DNA of 64,000 nt from assembly GCF_025787225.1 (NCBI RefSeq), contig NZ_CP090958.1, positions 558,001-622,000 of the forward strand, read 5' to 3'. Under the pieces are notes generated by a model. The model ran no database searches and was not told where the DNA came from. It saw only the letters and a program-made list of their open reading frames with translations. Both the position numbers and the translations under genes were made by a program. Source of the DNA: Saxibacter everestensis. Its GTDB lineage: Bacteria > Actinomycetota > Actinomycetes > Actinomycetales > Brevibacteriaceae. Positions 1 through 8,167 of the stretch are shown here, piece by piece; position 1 is the first letter of the stretch; the number at the start of each line of letters is the position of its first letter.

Positions 1-79
1 CCCGACGCACCTCCGCCGGCATAGCGCGTCGTGCCTGCCGGACAACGCGCCGGATACCTGGCTTTGTTTCAGTTCTCAC
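1..79 (-). CDS. 5-formyltetrahydrofolate cyclo-ligase, N-terminal fragment cut by window edge
   Basis: Reading leftward, an open frame starts at a GTG (77-79) behind an AAGGTGG ribosome-binding site and runs off the window edge. The visible residues include VVRQARRAMPAEVRR, a basic helix like the start of 5-FCL enzymes, which recycle 5-formyl-THF to 5,10-methenyl-THF. A divergent 5-FCL next to galU is the order known in mycobacteria (Rv0992c-Rv0993). Only 26 residues are visible, so the call rests largely on synteny. GTGs at 85 and 88 are alternative starts. Confidence 0.5.
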   Translation of the reverse strand, partial: MRTETKPGIRRVVRQARRAMPAEVRR

Positions 80-190
80 AGTCACCACCTTGGTTCTTCG
101 TCCACAGCGCGCCTGAGTTGGCGGGGCTCCAGCGGCCTGGTTGCGGGACTTCCGTGCGGCTGTCCGCAGGCTAGCTATTAGGGTAAGTAC

Positions 191-1111
191 ATGACAGCTC
201 AATCACACAGCGCATCCACGACGCCGGCATTAGGAGTCCGGAAGGCGGTTATCCCGGTCGCCGGACTCGGCACCCGTTTCCTTCCGGCCACCAAGGCAAC
301 TCCCAAGGAAATGCTCCCGGTCGTCGATAAGCCGGCCATTCAATACGTCGTGGAAGAGGCGGTCTCCGCCGGTCTCGCCGACATCCTGATGGTGACCGGA
401 CGCAACAAGCGACCTCTCGAAGACCACTTTGATCGAGTCGACGGCCTCGAGGCCGCTCTCGAGAAGAAGGGCGATCTGGCTAAACTGCAGGCCGTCCGCG
501 AGTCGTCAGAACTCGGCGACATCCACTATGTCCGCCAAGGCGATCCGCTGGGCCTGGGCCACGCCGTGCTGAAGGCGGCGGAGCATGTCGGTCACGAACC
601 CTTCGCGGTGCTGCTCGGGGATGACCTGATCGATGCCCGGGATCCGCTGCTGACGAAGATGATCGAGGTGCAGCAGGCCACCGGGGGTTCCGTTGTCGCC
701 CTGCTTGAGGTCGACCCTGCGCACATCAATATGTACGGCTGTGCCGCGATGCAGACCACGGACGACGACGATGTCGTTCGGGTGACCGAACTGGTCGAAA
801 AGCCAGCGGTCGAGGACGCACCCAGTAACCTCGCGATCATCGGGCGTTATGTTCTGGCGCCGGAGATCTTTGAGGTGTTGCGCAAGACCGTGCCCGGACG
901 CGGCGGCGAAATCCAGCTGACCGATGCCCTGCAGACCCTCGCCCAGGATCCGTCATCGGGCGGCGTGTACGGCGTGGTGTTCCGAGGACGTCGCTACGAC
1001 ACCGGTGACAAGCTCGATTACCTCAAGGCCGTCATCCAGCTTGCCGTCGACCGGGAGGACCTGGGCCCCGATCTGCGTGACTGGCTGAAGACCTACTCGG
1101 TGAACCTGTAG
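191..1111 (+). CDS. galU: UTP--glucose-1-phosphate uridylyltransferase
   Basis: The 306-residue protein makes UDP-glucose from UTP and glucose-1-phosphate, supplying cell-wall glycan, trehalose and glycolipid synthesis. The nucleotide-binding signature GLGTRFLPATKATPKEMLP is at residues 25-43, followed by the substrate-binding blocks LGDD (about 142) and VEKP (about 203). Length is normal for bacterial GalU. An ATG start follows GGGTAAG. It heads a run of same-strand genes: the next starts 5 bp downstream. Divergence from the cyclo-ligase remnant leaves about 110 bp for promoters. Confidence 0.96.
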   Translation: MTAQSHSASTTPALGVRKAVIPVAGLGTRFLPATKATPKEMLPVVDKPAIQYVVEEAVSAGLADILMVTGRNKRPLEDHFDRVDGLEAALEKKGDLAKLQAVRESSELGDIHYVRQGDPLGLGHAVLKAAEHVGHEPFAVLLGDDLIDARDPLLTKMIEVQQATGGSVVALLEVDPAHINMYGCAAMQTTDDDDVVRVTELVEKPAVEDAPSNLAIIGRYVLAPEIFEVLRKTVPGRGGEIQLTDALQTLAQDPSSGGVYGVVFRGRRYDTGDKLDYLKAVIQLAVDREDLGPDLRDWLKTYSVNL

Positions 1112-1116
1112 TCACC

Positions 1117-2415
1117 ATGCCCACGCAGCCGATCAGCGTCAGCTCCCACCTCGAGCGCGTGCTTTCGCTCGTGCGGCCGTTGCCGCCATCGAGTGTCCCG
1201 CTCGCGGAGGCCCTGGGTTGCCGTCTCGCATCCGACCTGCGCGCCGATATCAATCTGCCGCTGTTCAACAATTCCCAGATGGACGGCTACGCGGTTCGGA
1301 TCGAGGATCTGGCAGCCGTCGGCCAAGCCGTCCGGTTGCAGATTGCCGGCGACCTTCCGGCTGGTTCCGCCGAACCGGTGGCCGTTCCGTCCGGTGGCGC
1401 GGTGCGGATCATGACCGGGGCGCCAGTGCCGGATTCAGCCAGCGCGGTCGTTCCGGTGGAGTGGACGGATCTGCCGGCCGGGTCGGCGCCGCTGGCCGGA
1501 AGCGTCGAGGTGCGCGTTCCGGACGGCGCCAGCCTGGTGGATGGCCTGTTCATCCGCCGGATCGGCGAGGACGTGAGTGCGGGTGACGTGGTCATACCGG
1601 CAGGGACGACGCTCGGGCCGAGGCATATCGGACTGCTGGCGGCGCTTGGCCGGTCAGTGGTGGAAGTATGCCCGATGCCGAGGGTTGCGGTGATAGCCAC
1701 CGGCGACGAGCTGGTCGAGCCGGGCATGCCGCTGCAGCCGGGGCAGATCTATGAGTCCAACGGGCACATGCTCGTGTCCGCGCTGCGCGAGATGGGAGTA
1801 CCGGCCCACCGGGTCGCCCTGGTCGCCGACACCGCGGACGACGTGCGCGAGGCACTCGAGGGTCAACTGTCCCAGGCCGATCTGCTGATCACCACCGGAG
1901 GGGTGTCTGCCGGCGCCTACGACACGGTCAAGGAAGTGCTGTCCGGCTCGCCGTCCATGCGGTTCGGCAAGGTCGCGATGCAGCCCGGCGGCCCGCAGGG
2001 CAGCGGCACGATGCAGGCGCCGGACGGACGGGAGGTGCCCGTGCTGACGTTGCCAGGCAACCCGGTATCGAGCTATGTCTCGTTCGAGGCTTTCGTCCGG
2101 CCCGCGGTGAACCAGATGCTGGGCCGGAGCGAGCTGTTCCGGCCGGTGGTGCGGGCCAGGGTTGTCTCGGGCTTTGCCTCGGTGGCCGGCAAGGAGCAAC
2201 TGGTTCGAGCAGCGCTGCGTTCGGGGCCCGAGGGGTTCACAGTGGAAAGAATCGGCGGACATGGTTCGCATCTGCTGGCAAATCTCGCGAGCGGGAACAC
2301 GCTGCTGCGAGTGCCGGCCGGCCTGGCGGAAGTTTCCGACGGCGCGGAGCTGGAGTGCCTCGTGCTCGACCAGGATTTCTTCGCAGCCCTACACAGTTCG
2401 ACGGAGGTTTCGTAA
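1117..2415 (+). CDS. glp: Gephyrin-like molybdopterin molybdotransferase (Glp/MoeA1 type)
   Basis: This 432-residue protein has MoeA architecture: N-terminal domain with the NSQMDGYAVR motif (about 50-59), then a MogA-like fold with TGDEL and TTGGVSAGAYD, and a C-terminal beta domain. MoeA enzymes insert molybdate into adenylylated molybdopterin. In Corynebacteriales the copy beside galU, rimJ and a long membrane protein is Glp, a gephyrin-like protein that binds FtsZ and the membrane receptor GlpR. Both the receptor gene (4157) and Moco genes are nearby, so it could be catalytic, divisomal or both. TAA is immediately followed by the moaC ATG, implying translational coupling. Confidence 0.9.
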   Translation: MPTQPISVSSHLERVLSLVRPLPPSSVPLAEALGCRLASDLRADINLPLFNNSQMDGYAVRIEDLAAVGQAVRLQIAGDLPAGSAEPVAVPSGGAVRIMTGAPVPDSASAVVPVEWTDLPAGSAPLAGSVEVRVPDGASLVDGLFIRRIGEDVSAGDVVIPAGTTLGPRHIGLLAALGRSVVEVCPMPRVAVIATGDELVEPGMPLQPGQIYESNGHMLVSALREMGVPAHRVALVADTADDVREALEGQLSQADLLITTGGVSAGAYDTVKEVLSGSPSMRFGKVAMQPGGPQGSGTMQAPDGREVPVLTLPGNPVSSYVSFEAFVRPAVNQMLGRSELFRPVVRARVVSGFASVAGKEQLVRAALRSGPEGFTVERIGGHGSHLLANLASGNTLLRVPAGLAEVSDGAELECLVLDQDFFAALHSSTEVS

Positions 2416-2901
2416 ATGTCCGGGTCGGAAAAGAAACTGACACACGTCGATGCGCGGGGCGCGGCGCAGATGGTCGATGTTTCAGCAAAACAGGTCACGG
2501 TGCGTCAGGCAGTGGCGACGGGACTGGTCCGTACTACCCCAGAGGTTGTCGCGTTGCTCCGTGGCGAGGGCGTGCCCAAAGGTGACGCGCTCGCCGTCGC
2601 CCGGCTGGCCGGCATCCAGGGCGTGAAACGGACCCCGGATCTGATCCCGCTGGCACACCCGATCGCGGTGCATGGCGTGGAGATGGACGTCGAGCTCGTG
2701 GACGCTGGAGTAGCGTTGCGCGCCACAGTTCGCACCGCGGATCGCACCGGTGTTGAGATGGAAGCCCTGACCGCTGTCGCGGTAGCCGGCCTGGCCATGA
2801 TCGACATGATCAAAGCGGTCGACCGGGGCGCGAGCATCGTCAACGTGCAGGTCGAATCGAAGTCAGGCGGACGATCGGGAGAGTGGAACCGTGAACAGTG
2901 A
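2416..2901 (+). CDS. moaC: Cyclic pyranopterin monophosphate synthase MoaC
   Basis: MoaC converts the MoaA product to cyclic pyranopterin monophosphate, the second half of step one of molybdenum cofactor synthesis. The 161-residue protein has THVDARGAAQMVDVSAK at the N terminus, the LIPLAHPI block (about 76-83) and GVEMEALTAV (about 113-122), all family hallmarks including the histidine and glutamate of the active site. The start abuts the upstream stop and has GGAGG before it. Its last 11 bases overlap the next gene. Confidence 0.96.
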   Translation: MSGSEKKLTHVDARGAAQMVDVSAKQVTVRQAVATGLVRTTPEVVALLRGEGVPKGDALAVARLAGIQGVKRTPDLIPLAHPIAVHGVEMDVELVDAGVALRATVRTADRTGVEMEALTAVAVAGLAMIDMIKAVDRGASIVNVQVESKSGGRSGEWNREQ

Positions 2902-3451
2902 AGAGAGCCGGCGGACCGCACTTGTCATCGTGGCCTCGACCCGGGCGGCAAACGAAGTTTACGACGACGTGTCCGGACCGGAGTTGGTCAAGGGACTGAG
3001 CAGCTGGGGCTTCGCGGTGACCGGCCCGCAGGTGGTTGCGGACGGCGACCCGGTGGCGCACGCGTTGAAATCGGCGGCCGGCCGGTACGACGTCATCCTG
3101 ACCACGGGAGGCACCGGTATCACCCCGACAGATACGACGCCGGAGGTCACCGAACCACTGCTGGATCGGCAACTGCCCGGCATCCAGGAACTGCTTCGCG
3201 CCGAAGGCGTGCGCAAGGGGATACCCACGGCCGTGCTGTCCCGCGGGCTCGCGGGCGTGGCAAAGGGGTCGCTGGTTATTAATCTGCCCGGCTCCCGGGG
3301 GGCTGTTCGAGACGCGCTCGCGGTGCTAGCCGATGTTATCGAGCACGCCGTCGCGCAGATTGCCGGATCGGATCATGAATCGCGGGCGCCGGGACGGCCG
3401 GAATTCCGGATGCCGACCGTCCAACCGGATGCCCAGCACGGAGAGGCATGA
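2891..3451 (+). CDS. moaB: Molybdopterin adenylyltransferase, MoaB/Mog family
   Basis: MoaB/Mog proteins adenylylate molybdopterin before metal insertion. The 186-residue product has the MogA fold with TTGGTGITPTDTTPE (about 76-90) and NLPGSRGAV (about 134-142). A GTG start lies inside the moaC end (GTGAACAGTGA), the coupled arrangement seen along this operon. The last 30 residues are polar and probably disordered. With glp and moaC it gives three Moco functions in a row. Confidence 0.93.
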   Translation: MNSEESRRTALVIVASTRAANEVYDDVSGPELVKGLSSWGFAVTGPQVVADGDPVAHALKSAAGRYDVILTTGGTGITPTDTTPEVTEPLLDRQLPGIQELLRAEGVRKGIPTAVLSRGLAGVAKGSLVINLPGSRGAVRDALAVLADVIEHAVAQIAGSDHESRAPGRPEFRMPTVQPDAQHGEA

Positions 3452-4068
3452 ACTACTGGCCGGTGACGCTGCGCGAGGACACCTTGGTGCTTCGCCCGTT
3501 GTCGATGCGGGACGCCAAGGCGTTCAAAGAGGTGCGGCAGCGCAATCGACGCTGGCTGGCCCGATGGGAGGCATCAAGCCCGGAGCTGCGCGGCCAGCTT
3601 CCGACATTTCGCCAGATGGTCCGTCATCTGAGCTCGCAGGCACGGTCTGGGTCGGCCTTGCCGTTTGCCATCGAGTTCGAGGGTGAGTTCGCCGGGCAAC
3701 TGACGGTCAGCGGAATCACCTGGGGGTCGCTGCGTTCGGTGTCCATCGGTTATTGGATCGACGAGCGCTGGGCGGGACGTGGGTTGGTGCCTACATCGGT
3801 CGCCCTGGCAACCGACTTCTGTTTCTTCGAGCTGAACTTGCACCGAGCTGAGATCAATATTCGCCCGGAGAACAAGGCCAGCCTTCGAGTGGTGGAGAAG
3901 CTTGGATTCCGTGACGAGGGTGTGCGCGAACAATACCTGCACATCGACGGCGAATGGCGTGATCACAGAAGTTTCGCGCTCGTGGTGGACGACATTCCCG
4001 GTGGCTTGCTGAACTACTGGAAGCACGTGCGGGCAGGAGAACAGGGACTGGCCGGTCCGGGGGCTTGA
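3448..4068 (+). CDS. rimJ: GNAT acetyltransferase, RimJ family
   Basis: This 206-residue GNAT protein resembles RimJ, an N-terminal acetyltransferase for ribosomal protein S5 in E. coli; the mycobacterial equivalent is Rv0995. It has the acetyl-CoA strand and loop YWIDERWAGRGLVPTSVAL and the family tail ENKASLRVVEKLGFRDEGV. The start overlaps the moaB stop (ATGA). Its actinobacterial substrate is unknown, so the name reflects homology and synteny only. Confidence 0.9.
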   Translation: MNYWPVTLREDTLVLRPLSMRDAKAFKEVRQRNRRWLARWEASSPELRGQLPTFRQMVRHLSSQARSGSALPFAIEFEGEFAGQLTVSGITWGSLRSVSIGYWIDERWAGRGLVPTSVALATDFCFFELNLHRAEINIRPENKASLRVVEKLGFRDEGVREQYLHIDGEWRDHRSFALVVDDIPGGLLNYWKHVRAGEQGLAGPGA

Positions 4069-4156
4069 GGTGCCTGGGACTGATATATTTCGTGACGATG
4101 CCGACACACGGCATCTAATGCGCGGTATGGCGGTTCTGCGCTCCTAGGGTTGAACC
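4069..4156. promoter_or_regulatory. rimJ-glpR intergenic space with a small hairpin
   Basis: The 88-bp gap contains a perfect 7-bp stem with a 5-nt loop (GATGCCG 4097-4103, CGGCATC 4109-4115) and no following T run, so it is not a classical terminator. It could sit in the leader of glpR or weaken readthrough from the Moco genes. Confidence 0.35.
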
Positions 4157-5614
4157 GTGGACGCTAGCATCATTCTTCTCGGCATCATGGTGATGTGGCT
4201 CCTTTTCCTGCTTCCACACTGGCTAAGGCGACATGAACAACTCTCGGATGCCGTGATTGTTGATCGGCTGCCCCACACAGTTCAGGTGCTCGGGGAGTCT
4301 GGGGCCGCAGAGTCGGGCGGCGCCGGTCGCTCAACCGGAGCACTACTGCTTGGCAGCCGGCCAGCTCCGGCCGCGCAGCATCAATTGTCGGCAGCAAACA
4401 GCAGCTTAATGAACCAAGTATCGGACGTGAGTGGCATGAAGACGCCAAAGGGACCAGCATTCCTGGACGAACCGATCGAAGAGGTTGTCGTACCGGAGCC
4501 CGAGGTGAGCCCGACGGCACGTCCTGCGCGACCGCGCGGTCGTGGCGTTGCTGCGTCCCCGAGGGCTGCAGCTTCCCAGGGTGCTTCCTCCGCGGCAAGT
4601 TCTGTGGCGGAGGCCAGCAGCCGGGTCAAGGGCCGGATCGCGGAGCAGCGTCTGGCATCCGCGGCTGAGCCTTCCATCATGGCTCGCCGCGGCGCGATGA
4701 AGGCGCGCGTTCGCCTGCTTGGCCTTATCTTTCTTGCGCTGATGGGCACGGGTATTGTCTCGGCTGTGCTGGCGGCGTTCGGCGTGGTTGCCGTGGCGGT
4801 TCCCGTTGTTGCTCTGGTCTGCGCCGTCATCGATTTCGTTGCTCTGCGTGCACTTCGCAGCCGGATTCCGGCACGTCCGCGGGTGGTCCGCCGGGACGAG
4901 GTCGTGACTCGGGTTGTTACCGCGGGACGGACGACGGATTCGGTTGCTGCTTCTAGTGCTGCGCGGTCGAGCGCGACGTCGGCTTCCCGTGCGAGCGCGG
5001 CGGCTGCTGCCCCTGCGCGGCCGAGTGCGGCACCGGCGGCGAAACGTACGGTTGTTTCAGCGCCCGTCTCTGCGGAGCGGGATGGCGCGGAGAATGGCGA
5101 TCGGAACGCGGAGTCGAAGACCGAACGCCGCGAGCGGGGTGATGTCGTTGCTTCGGTTCCTGCGACGGCTTCGGCTCCGGTGACGGCTTCTGCTGCTGGG
5201 TCTCCAGCTGCCAAGTCCAGCACACCCGCGAAGGACGCCGGGCCCGCCAAGAACGCACAGGCTGGCGTTGACGCTGCTGCACCGGCGCGGCCGGTAGCGC
5301 CGAAGGTAGCGCTCAGAGGGTCGGAGTCCGCGAGCTCTGTTTCGTGGTCACCGATTCCGGTGCCGCGACCGACCTACGTGGATGCCGCCAAGGTGGAACG
5401 TGCGGAACCTGCACCGCTTGTCGTCGACGCCTCCGTGCACGACAAGGTCGTCGGAACTCCGACCGAAAAGGAATCTCTGGCCCAGGCCTGGGTTGAAGAG
5501 CCTGGCAAGAAGCCGGAGCTGCAGGATGTCCGTCCGGTGCACGTGAACAAAACGGCGGCTTCGGTCAACCGGCTCAATGACGTACTGCAGCGCCGCCGGG
5601 CCGTCGGCGAGTAG
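4157..5614 (+). CDS. glpR: Divisome membrane protein SepX/GlpR type
   Basis: The 485-residue protein has an N-terminal membrane helix (about residues 3-21), a polar stretch, a hydrophobic hairpin (about 185-225), then a long Ala/Ser/Pro-rich low-complexity region and a conserved C-terminal tail with VHVNKTAASVNRLNDVLQRR. This is the organisation of the actinobacterial SepX/GlpR family, the membrane receptor of the gephyrin-like Glp at the division septum; Rv0996 is the mycobacterial counterpart. Position three genes after glp supports this. The start is GTG. Low complexity limits detailed domain prediction. Confidence 0.85.
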   Translation: MDASIILLGIMVMWLLFLLPHWLRRHEQLSDAVIVDRLPHTVQVLGESGAAESGGAGRSTGALLLGSRPAPAAQHQLSAANSSLMNQVSDVSGMKTPKGPAFLDEPIEEVVVPEPEVSPTARPARPRGRGVAASPRAAASQGASSAASSVAEASSRVKGRIAEQRLASAAEPSIMARRGAMKARVRLLGLIFLALMGTGIVSAVLAAFGVVAVAVPVVALVCAVIDFVALRALRSRIPARPRVVRRDEVVTRVVTAGRTTDSVAASSAARSSATSASRASAAAAAPARPSAAPAAKRTVVSAPVSAERDGAENGDRNAESKTERRERGDVVASVPATASAPVTASAAGSPAAKSSTPAKDAGPAKNAQAGVDAAAPARPVAPKVALRGSESASSVSWSPIPVPRPTYVDAAKVERAEPAPLVVDASVHDKVVGTPTEKESLAQAWVEEPGKKPELQDVRPVHVNKTAASVNRLNDVLQRRRAVGE

Positions 5615-5711
5615 GTTTCGACGGGGGAGACTCGGCTGTCTTCCGGGCGGCTGAGCGTCAGCGAGTAGAGTCGTGGCTCGTCGGCGTGCGCATGCGGTTT
5701 AGCCAGGCCGG

Positions 5712-5740
5712 TTTAGCGGCGAAGTGCTCGCGGTGATAAT
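5712..5740 (+). promoter_or_regulatory. Candidate tRNA-Ala promoter
   Basis: GATAAT at 5735-5740 is a good -10 box 15 bp before the mature tRNA 5' end. The -35 candidate TTTAGC (5712-5717) is weak but correctly spaced at 17 bp. The rest of the 5615-5755 gap shows no gene. Confidence 0.5.
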
Positions 5741-5755
5741 CTCGAATACGCAGTT

Positions 5756-5828
5756 GGGGCTATAGCTCAGTTGGTAGAGCGCTTCGTTCGCAATGAAGAG
5801 GTCTGGGGTTCGATTCCCCATAGCTCCA
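5756..5828 (+). tRNA. tRNA-Ala (anticodon CGC); prophage integration target
   Basis: A complete cloverleaf is visible: acceptor GGGGCTA with TAGCTCC, D stem GCTC/GAGC, anticodon stem CTTCG/TGAAG around loop TTCGCAA (anticodon CGC, codon GCG), and T stem TGGGG/CCCCA. The G3:U70 wobble in the acceptor stem, the alanine identity determinant, is present. CCA is not encoded. The 3' part is shared with the phage att core, so the gene stays intact after integration. Confidence 0.96.
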
Positions 5829-5829
5829 C
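5809..5829 (+). other. attL core (21 bp)
   Basis: The 21 bases covering the T loop, 3' T stem and acceptor 3' strand of the tRNA recur exactly at 53007-53027. The identity ends at both sides of this segment, which defines the crossover core. Integration replaces the tRNA 3' end with an identical phage copy. Confidence 0.93.
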
Positions 5830-5859
5830 CCGTCTGACCTGGGGCGATACAGGTCACTG

Positions 5860-5902
5860 CCCCCTCAGGATGGCGTTTCTGCCCCCTGAGGGGGTATTTT
5901 TA
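5860..5902 (+). terminator. Phage-supplied terminator after the tRNA, overlapping the integrase leader
   Basis: CCCCCTCAG (5860-5868) pairs with CTGAGGGGG (5886-5894), followed by TATTTTTA. It ends the tRNA transcript in the lysogen. The GAGGGGG that could serve as the integrase ribosome-binding site lies in its 3' arm, 14 bp before the integrase ATG. Confidence 0.75.
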
Positions 5903-5908
5903 TGCGTT

Positions 5909-7018
5909 ATGGCGTGGATCGAGGAACGGCCAAGATCAGACGGCAGCACCTCGTACAAGGTGTGCTGGCGTGATCCGGACACGAAACTCCGGGACTCGGA
6001 GACCTTCGATAGTGAGCGTGCCGCTGAGAAGTTCGAGCTGTTCCTCGAAGCCAACGGGCATCGCCGGTCCTTGGCGATCGCCACCGCTCAGCAGGCCTAC
6101 GCTCATGGCCCTACGGTGACTGAACTCGTCAGTGAGCATATCGACCTGCTGACCGCTGCGGGTCCCGACACGGCAGCCCGGTACCGGCGAGACGTTGCCC
6201 GGCACGTCACGCCGACCATCGGCGGATACCGGGTTAGCGATGTGACGTGGCAGGTTGTGACGCAGTGGGTGCAGCACCTCGCCCAGCTGGGGCTGGCGCC
6301 GAAAACCATCGCCAACAAGCAGGGCCTGCTCTCTGCTGCGTTCACCACGGGGATCCGGCTGGGGTATCGTCCCGACAATCCGTGTATCGGCGTCAAGACC
6401 CCGAAGACTGCTGATGTGCGGGAGATGACGATCCTGACCCGCGAGGAGGTGGCCGCGGTCCTCGACGTTATGCCCGAGTATTGGCGGGTCGTCGTGAGAA
6501 CGTTGGTTGGGACGGGGTTGCGGTGGGGTGAGGCGACCGCGTTGACCGCCGCTGACCTCAACACGGTTGGGACGCCGACTGTCCGGGTGACGAAAGCGTG
6601 GAAGTCTGGCGCGGATGGTCGCCCGTATGTGGGGCCGCCGAAAACGCCGCGAGCCCGTCGTACCGTGTCCCTGCCCACCGATCTTGCCGGCACGCTAAAG
6701 GAGCTGCGGCGTGGCCGGGGTGACCTGCTGTTGACGGGTAAGACGGGGGAGGCGGTGCGCAATGCGTCGTTCCGGGCGAACGTGTGGCTTCCGGCGATCG
6801 CTAAGTCCGGTGTCGAACTGTCCCGACCGCCGCGCTTGCACGATCTGCGGCACACGCACGCGTCGTGGATGCTGGCTGGCGGCATGGGCATTTACTCGCT
6901 GCAGTACCGGTTGGGGCACGAGTCGATTAAGACGACGATCGACCGGTATTCGCATATGATGCCGGAGCAGCATCTGGCGGCGGCGAAGATCGCCGAGACA
7001 GCCCTGGCAGGGATCTAG
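5909..7018 (+). CDS. Phage tyrosine site-specific integrase
   Basis: This 369-residue recombinase inserts and, with a directionality factor, excises the prophage. It has an AP2-like arm-binding start (SYKVCWRDPD), a SAM-like core-binding domain (about 65-160) and a C-terminal catalytic domain with R205 (GTGLRWGEA), K245, H311 and R314 (HDLRHTH), H337 (LGHESIKTT) and Y347. All catalytic residues are intact. The ATG at 5909 was chosen because the longer upstream frame runs through the tRNA and terminator. Its TAG stop overlaps the oppositely oriented stop of the next gene at the palindrome CTAG. Confidence 0.97.
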   Translation: MAWIEERPRSDGSTSYKVCWRDPDTKLRDSETFDSERAAEKFELFLEANGHRRSLAIATAQQAYAHGPTVTELVSEHIDLLTAAGPDTAARYRRDVARHVTPTIGGYRVSDVTWQVVTQWVQHLAQLGLAPKTIANKQGLLSAAFTTGIRLGYRPDNPCIGVKTPKTADVREMTILTREEVAAVLDVMPEYWRVVVRTLVGTGLRWGEATALTAADLNTVGTPTVRVTKAWKSGADGRPYVGPPKTPRARRTVSLPTDLAGTLKELRRGRGDLLLTGKTGEAVRNASFRANVWLPAIAKSGVELSRPPRLHDLRHTHASWMLAGGMGIYSLQYRLGHESIKTTIDRYSHMMPEQHLAAAKIAETALAGI

Positions 7019-7428
7019 GCGAGCTGGTCTTTCGCCCGGCACAGCATCGCCCGCACGGCCGGTCGCAGCCCGTCCAGCCGGTCTTCCAGCACGTCCACGG
7101 TCACGGCAAGTTCGATGGCGACCTCCTGCATCGAGCAGCCCCACGACATGGCGTACACCAAGTCGTTCCAGCCGATCAACCGGCGGGCGGTTTCCGCACG
7201 GATCTCTGCCTCGACGTGCGCGGACTGCCGCCCCACGTCACCCCGTTCAAGGTGAATCAGTTCGTGTTGCAGGGCGCAACGGCGCTCCTCGTACAGCAGG
7301 CGGTCGTCCAGCCAAATTGTGTCTACGCCGTTGGTGCAGCCGTGCCGCGTGTCCCCATCAGGCATACGGCACCACGTGAGGATGACATTCTCCATCGCTC
7401 GCAGGTACGCCCAAGGGTTACGGCACAT
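7015..7428 (-). CDS. ImmA/IrrE-family metallopeptidase
   Basis: The protein (137 residues from the ATG at 7428) has the zinc motif HELIH in CALQHELIHLERGD. ImmA-like peptidases cleave phage or ICE repressors after DNA damage, which fits a place directly downstream of the XRE repressor on the same strand. Its C-terminal half looks like a helix-turn-helix segment (WGCSMQEVAIELAVTVDVLEDRL). The frame stays open upstream to 7545, overlapping the repressor end, so a coupled earlier start is possible. Confidence 0.85.
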   Translation of the reverse strand: MCRNPWAYLRAMENVILTWCRMPDGDTRHGCTNGVDTIWLDDRLLYEERRCALQHELIHLERGDVGRQSAHVEAEIRAETARRLIGWNDLVYAMSWGCSMQEVAIELAVTVDVLEDRLDGLRPAVRAMLCRAKDQLA

Positions 7429-7453
7429 ACCCGAAATATAGTTGCCCGTTCCA

Positions 7454-8167
7454 CTAGCGAGGTGGCGTGTCGTCCGATTCGTGTTCGGTTCGTGACTCTG
7501 GGCGCTCACGGTCCCGCGTCGGGTCGTATGCCGCTGCCTTGTCACGGTCAGGCAGCGGCCCTGCGTCGTCGTTGATTACTTGGTGGAAGCTTCTCGCCGG
7601 GCTCAGCTTGGTGTGAGCTATGGCACCGACATCTCGTTGAGCATCGCCCCCCACCTCCGTCTCAATAGTTGCGATTACTTCAATAAGGGCGTCCCGAGCG
7701 ACTCTTAGTTTGTTGAGCAGCTCTTCATCCACGACGTGTGCTGCCGGAACGTCGAGTTCCTCAAGTGCTTGCCGGAGTGAGGTTGAGCCCCCAGGCTCCG
7801 CCTTGATGCGAGCAAGCAGCGATTGGATGTCCGATTCGGTGGCGACTGGCAGGTCTTCGGCCCCGCCATAGTCAACGCGTCTGACGAGGTAGCCAACGAA
7901 CTCTTCGAGACCCCCTTGCCAGCTCCAGTACGGCAGTTCCCCGCTCACTAGTGCAGCGCTAGCGCCGGCTTCCCAACCTAACGCTGCATCCAAAGACTTC
8001 AGCGTTTTGGACCGGAAACCGCCGCTTTTGCCGTTCTCGATGCCGAATAACGATGCGGTGCTAGGGCCACCGCGAGAAGCAATGTCCTGCTGAGTAAGCC
8101 CCAGACGCTCTCGACGTGCCTTAACTGTGCTCCCGAGGAGTGCCCATCCCGCTACGTATTTCGTCAT
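7454..8167 (-). CDS. XRE-family phage repressor
   Basis: The 237-residue protein has an N-terminal helix-turn-helix (about residues 11-66: VKARRERLGLTQQDIAS, then TASLFGIENGK) and a long charged C-terminal part with predicted helices. It is divergent from the Cro-like gene, the classic lysogeny switch. The lack of a LexA-type autoprotease motif and the adjacent ImmA-like peptidase suggest induction by peptidase cleavage rather than RecA-assisted self-cleavage. Confidence 0.85.
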   Translation of the reverse strand: MTKYVAGWALLGSTVKARRERLGLTQQDIASRGGPSTASLFGIENGKSGGFRSKTLKSLDAALGWEAGASAALVSGELPYWSWQGGLEEFVGYLVRRVDYGGAEDLPVATESDIQSLLARIKAEPGGSTSLRQALEELDVPAAHVVDEELLNKLRVARDALIEVIATIETEVGGDAQRDVGAIAHTKLSPARSFHQVINDDAGPLPDRDKAAAYDPTRDRERPESRTEHESDDTPPR

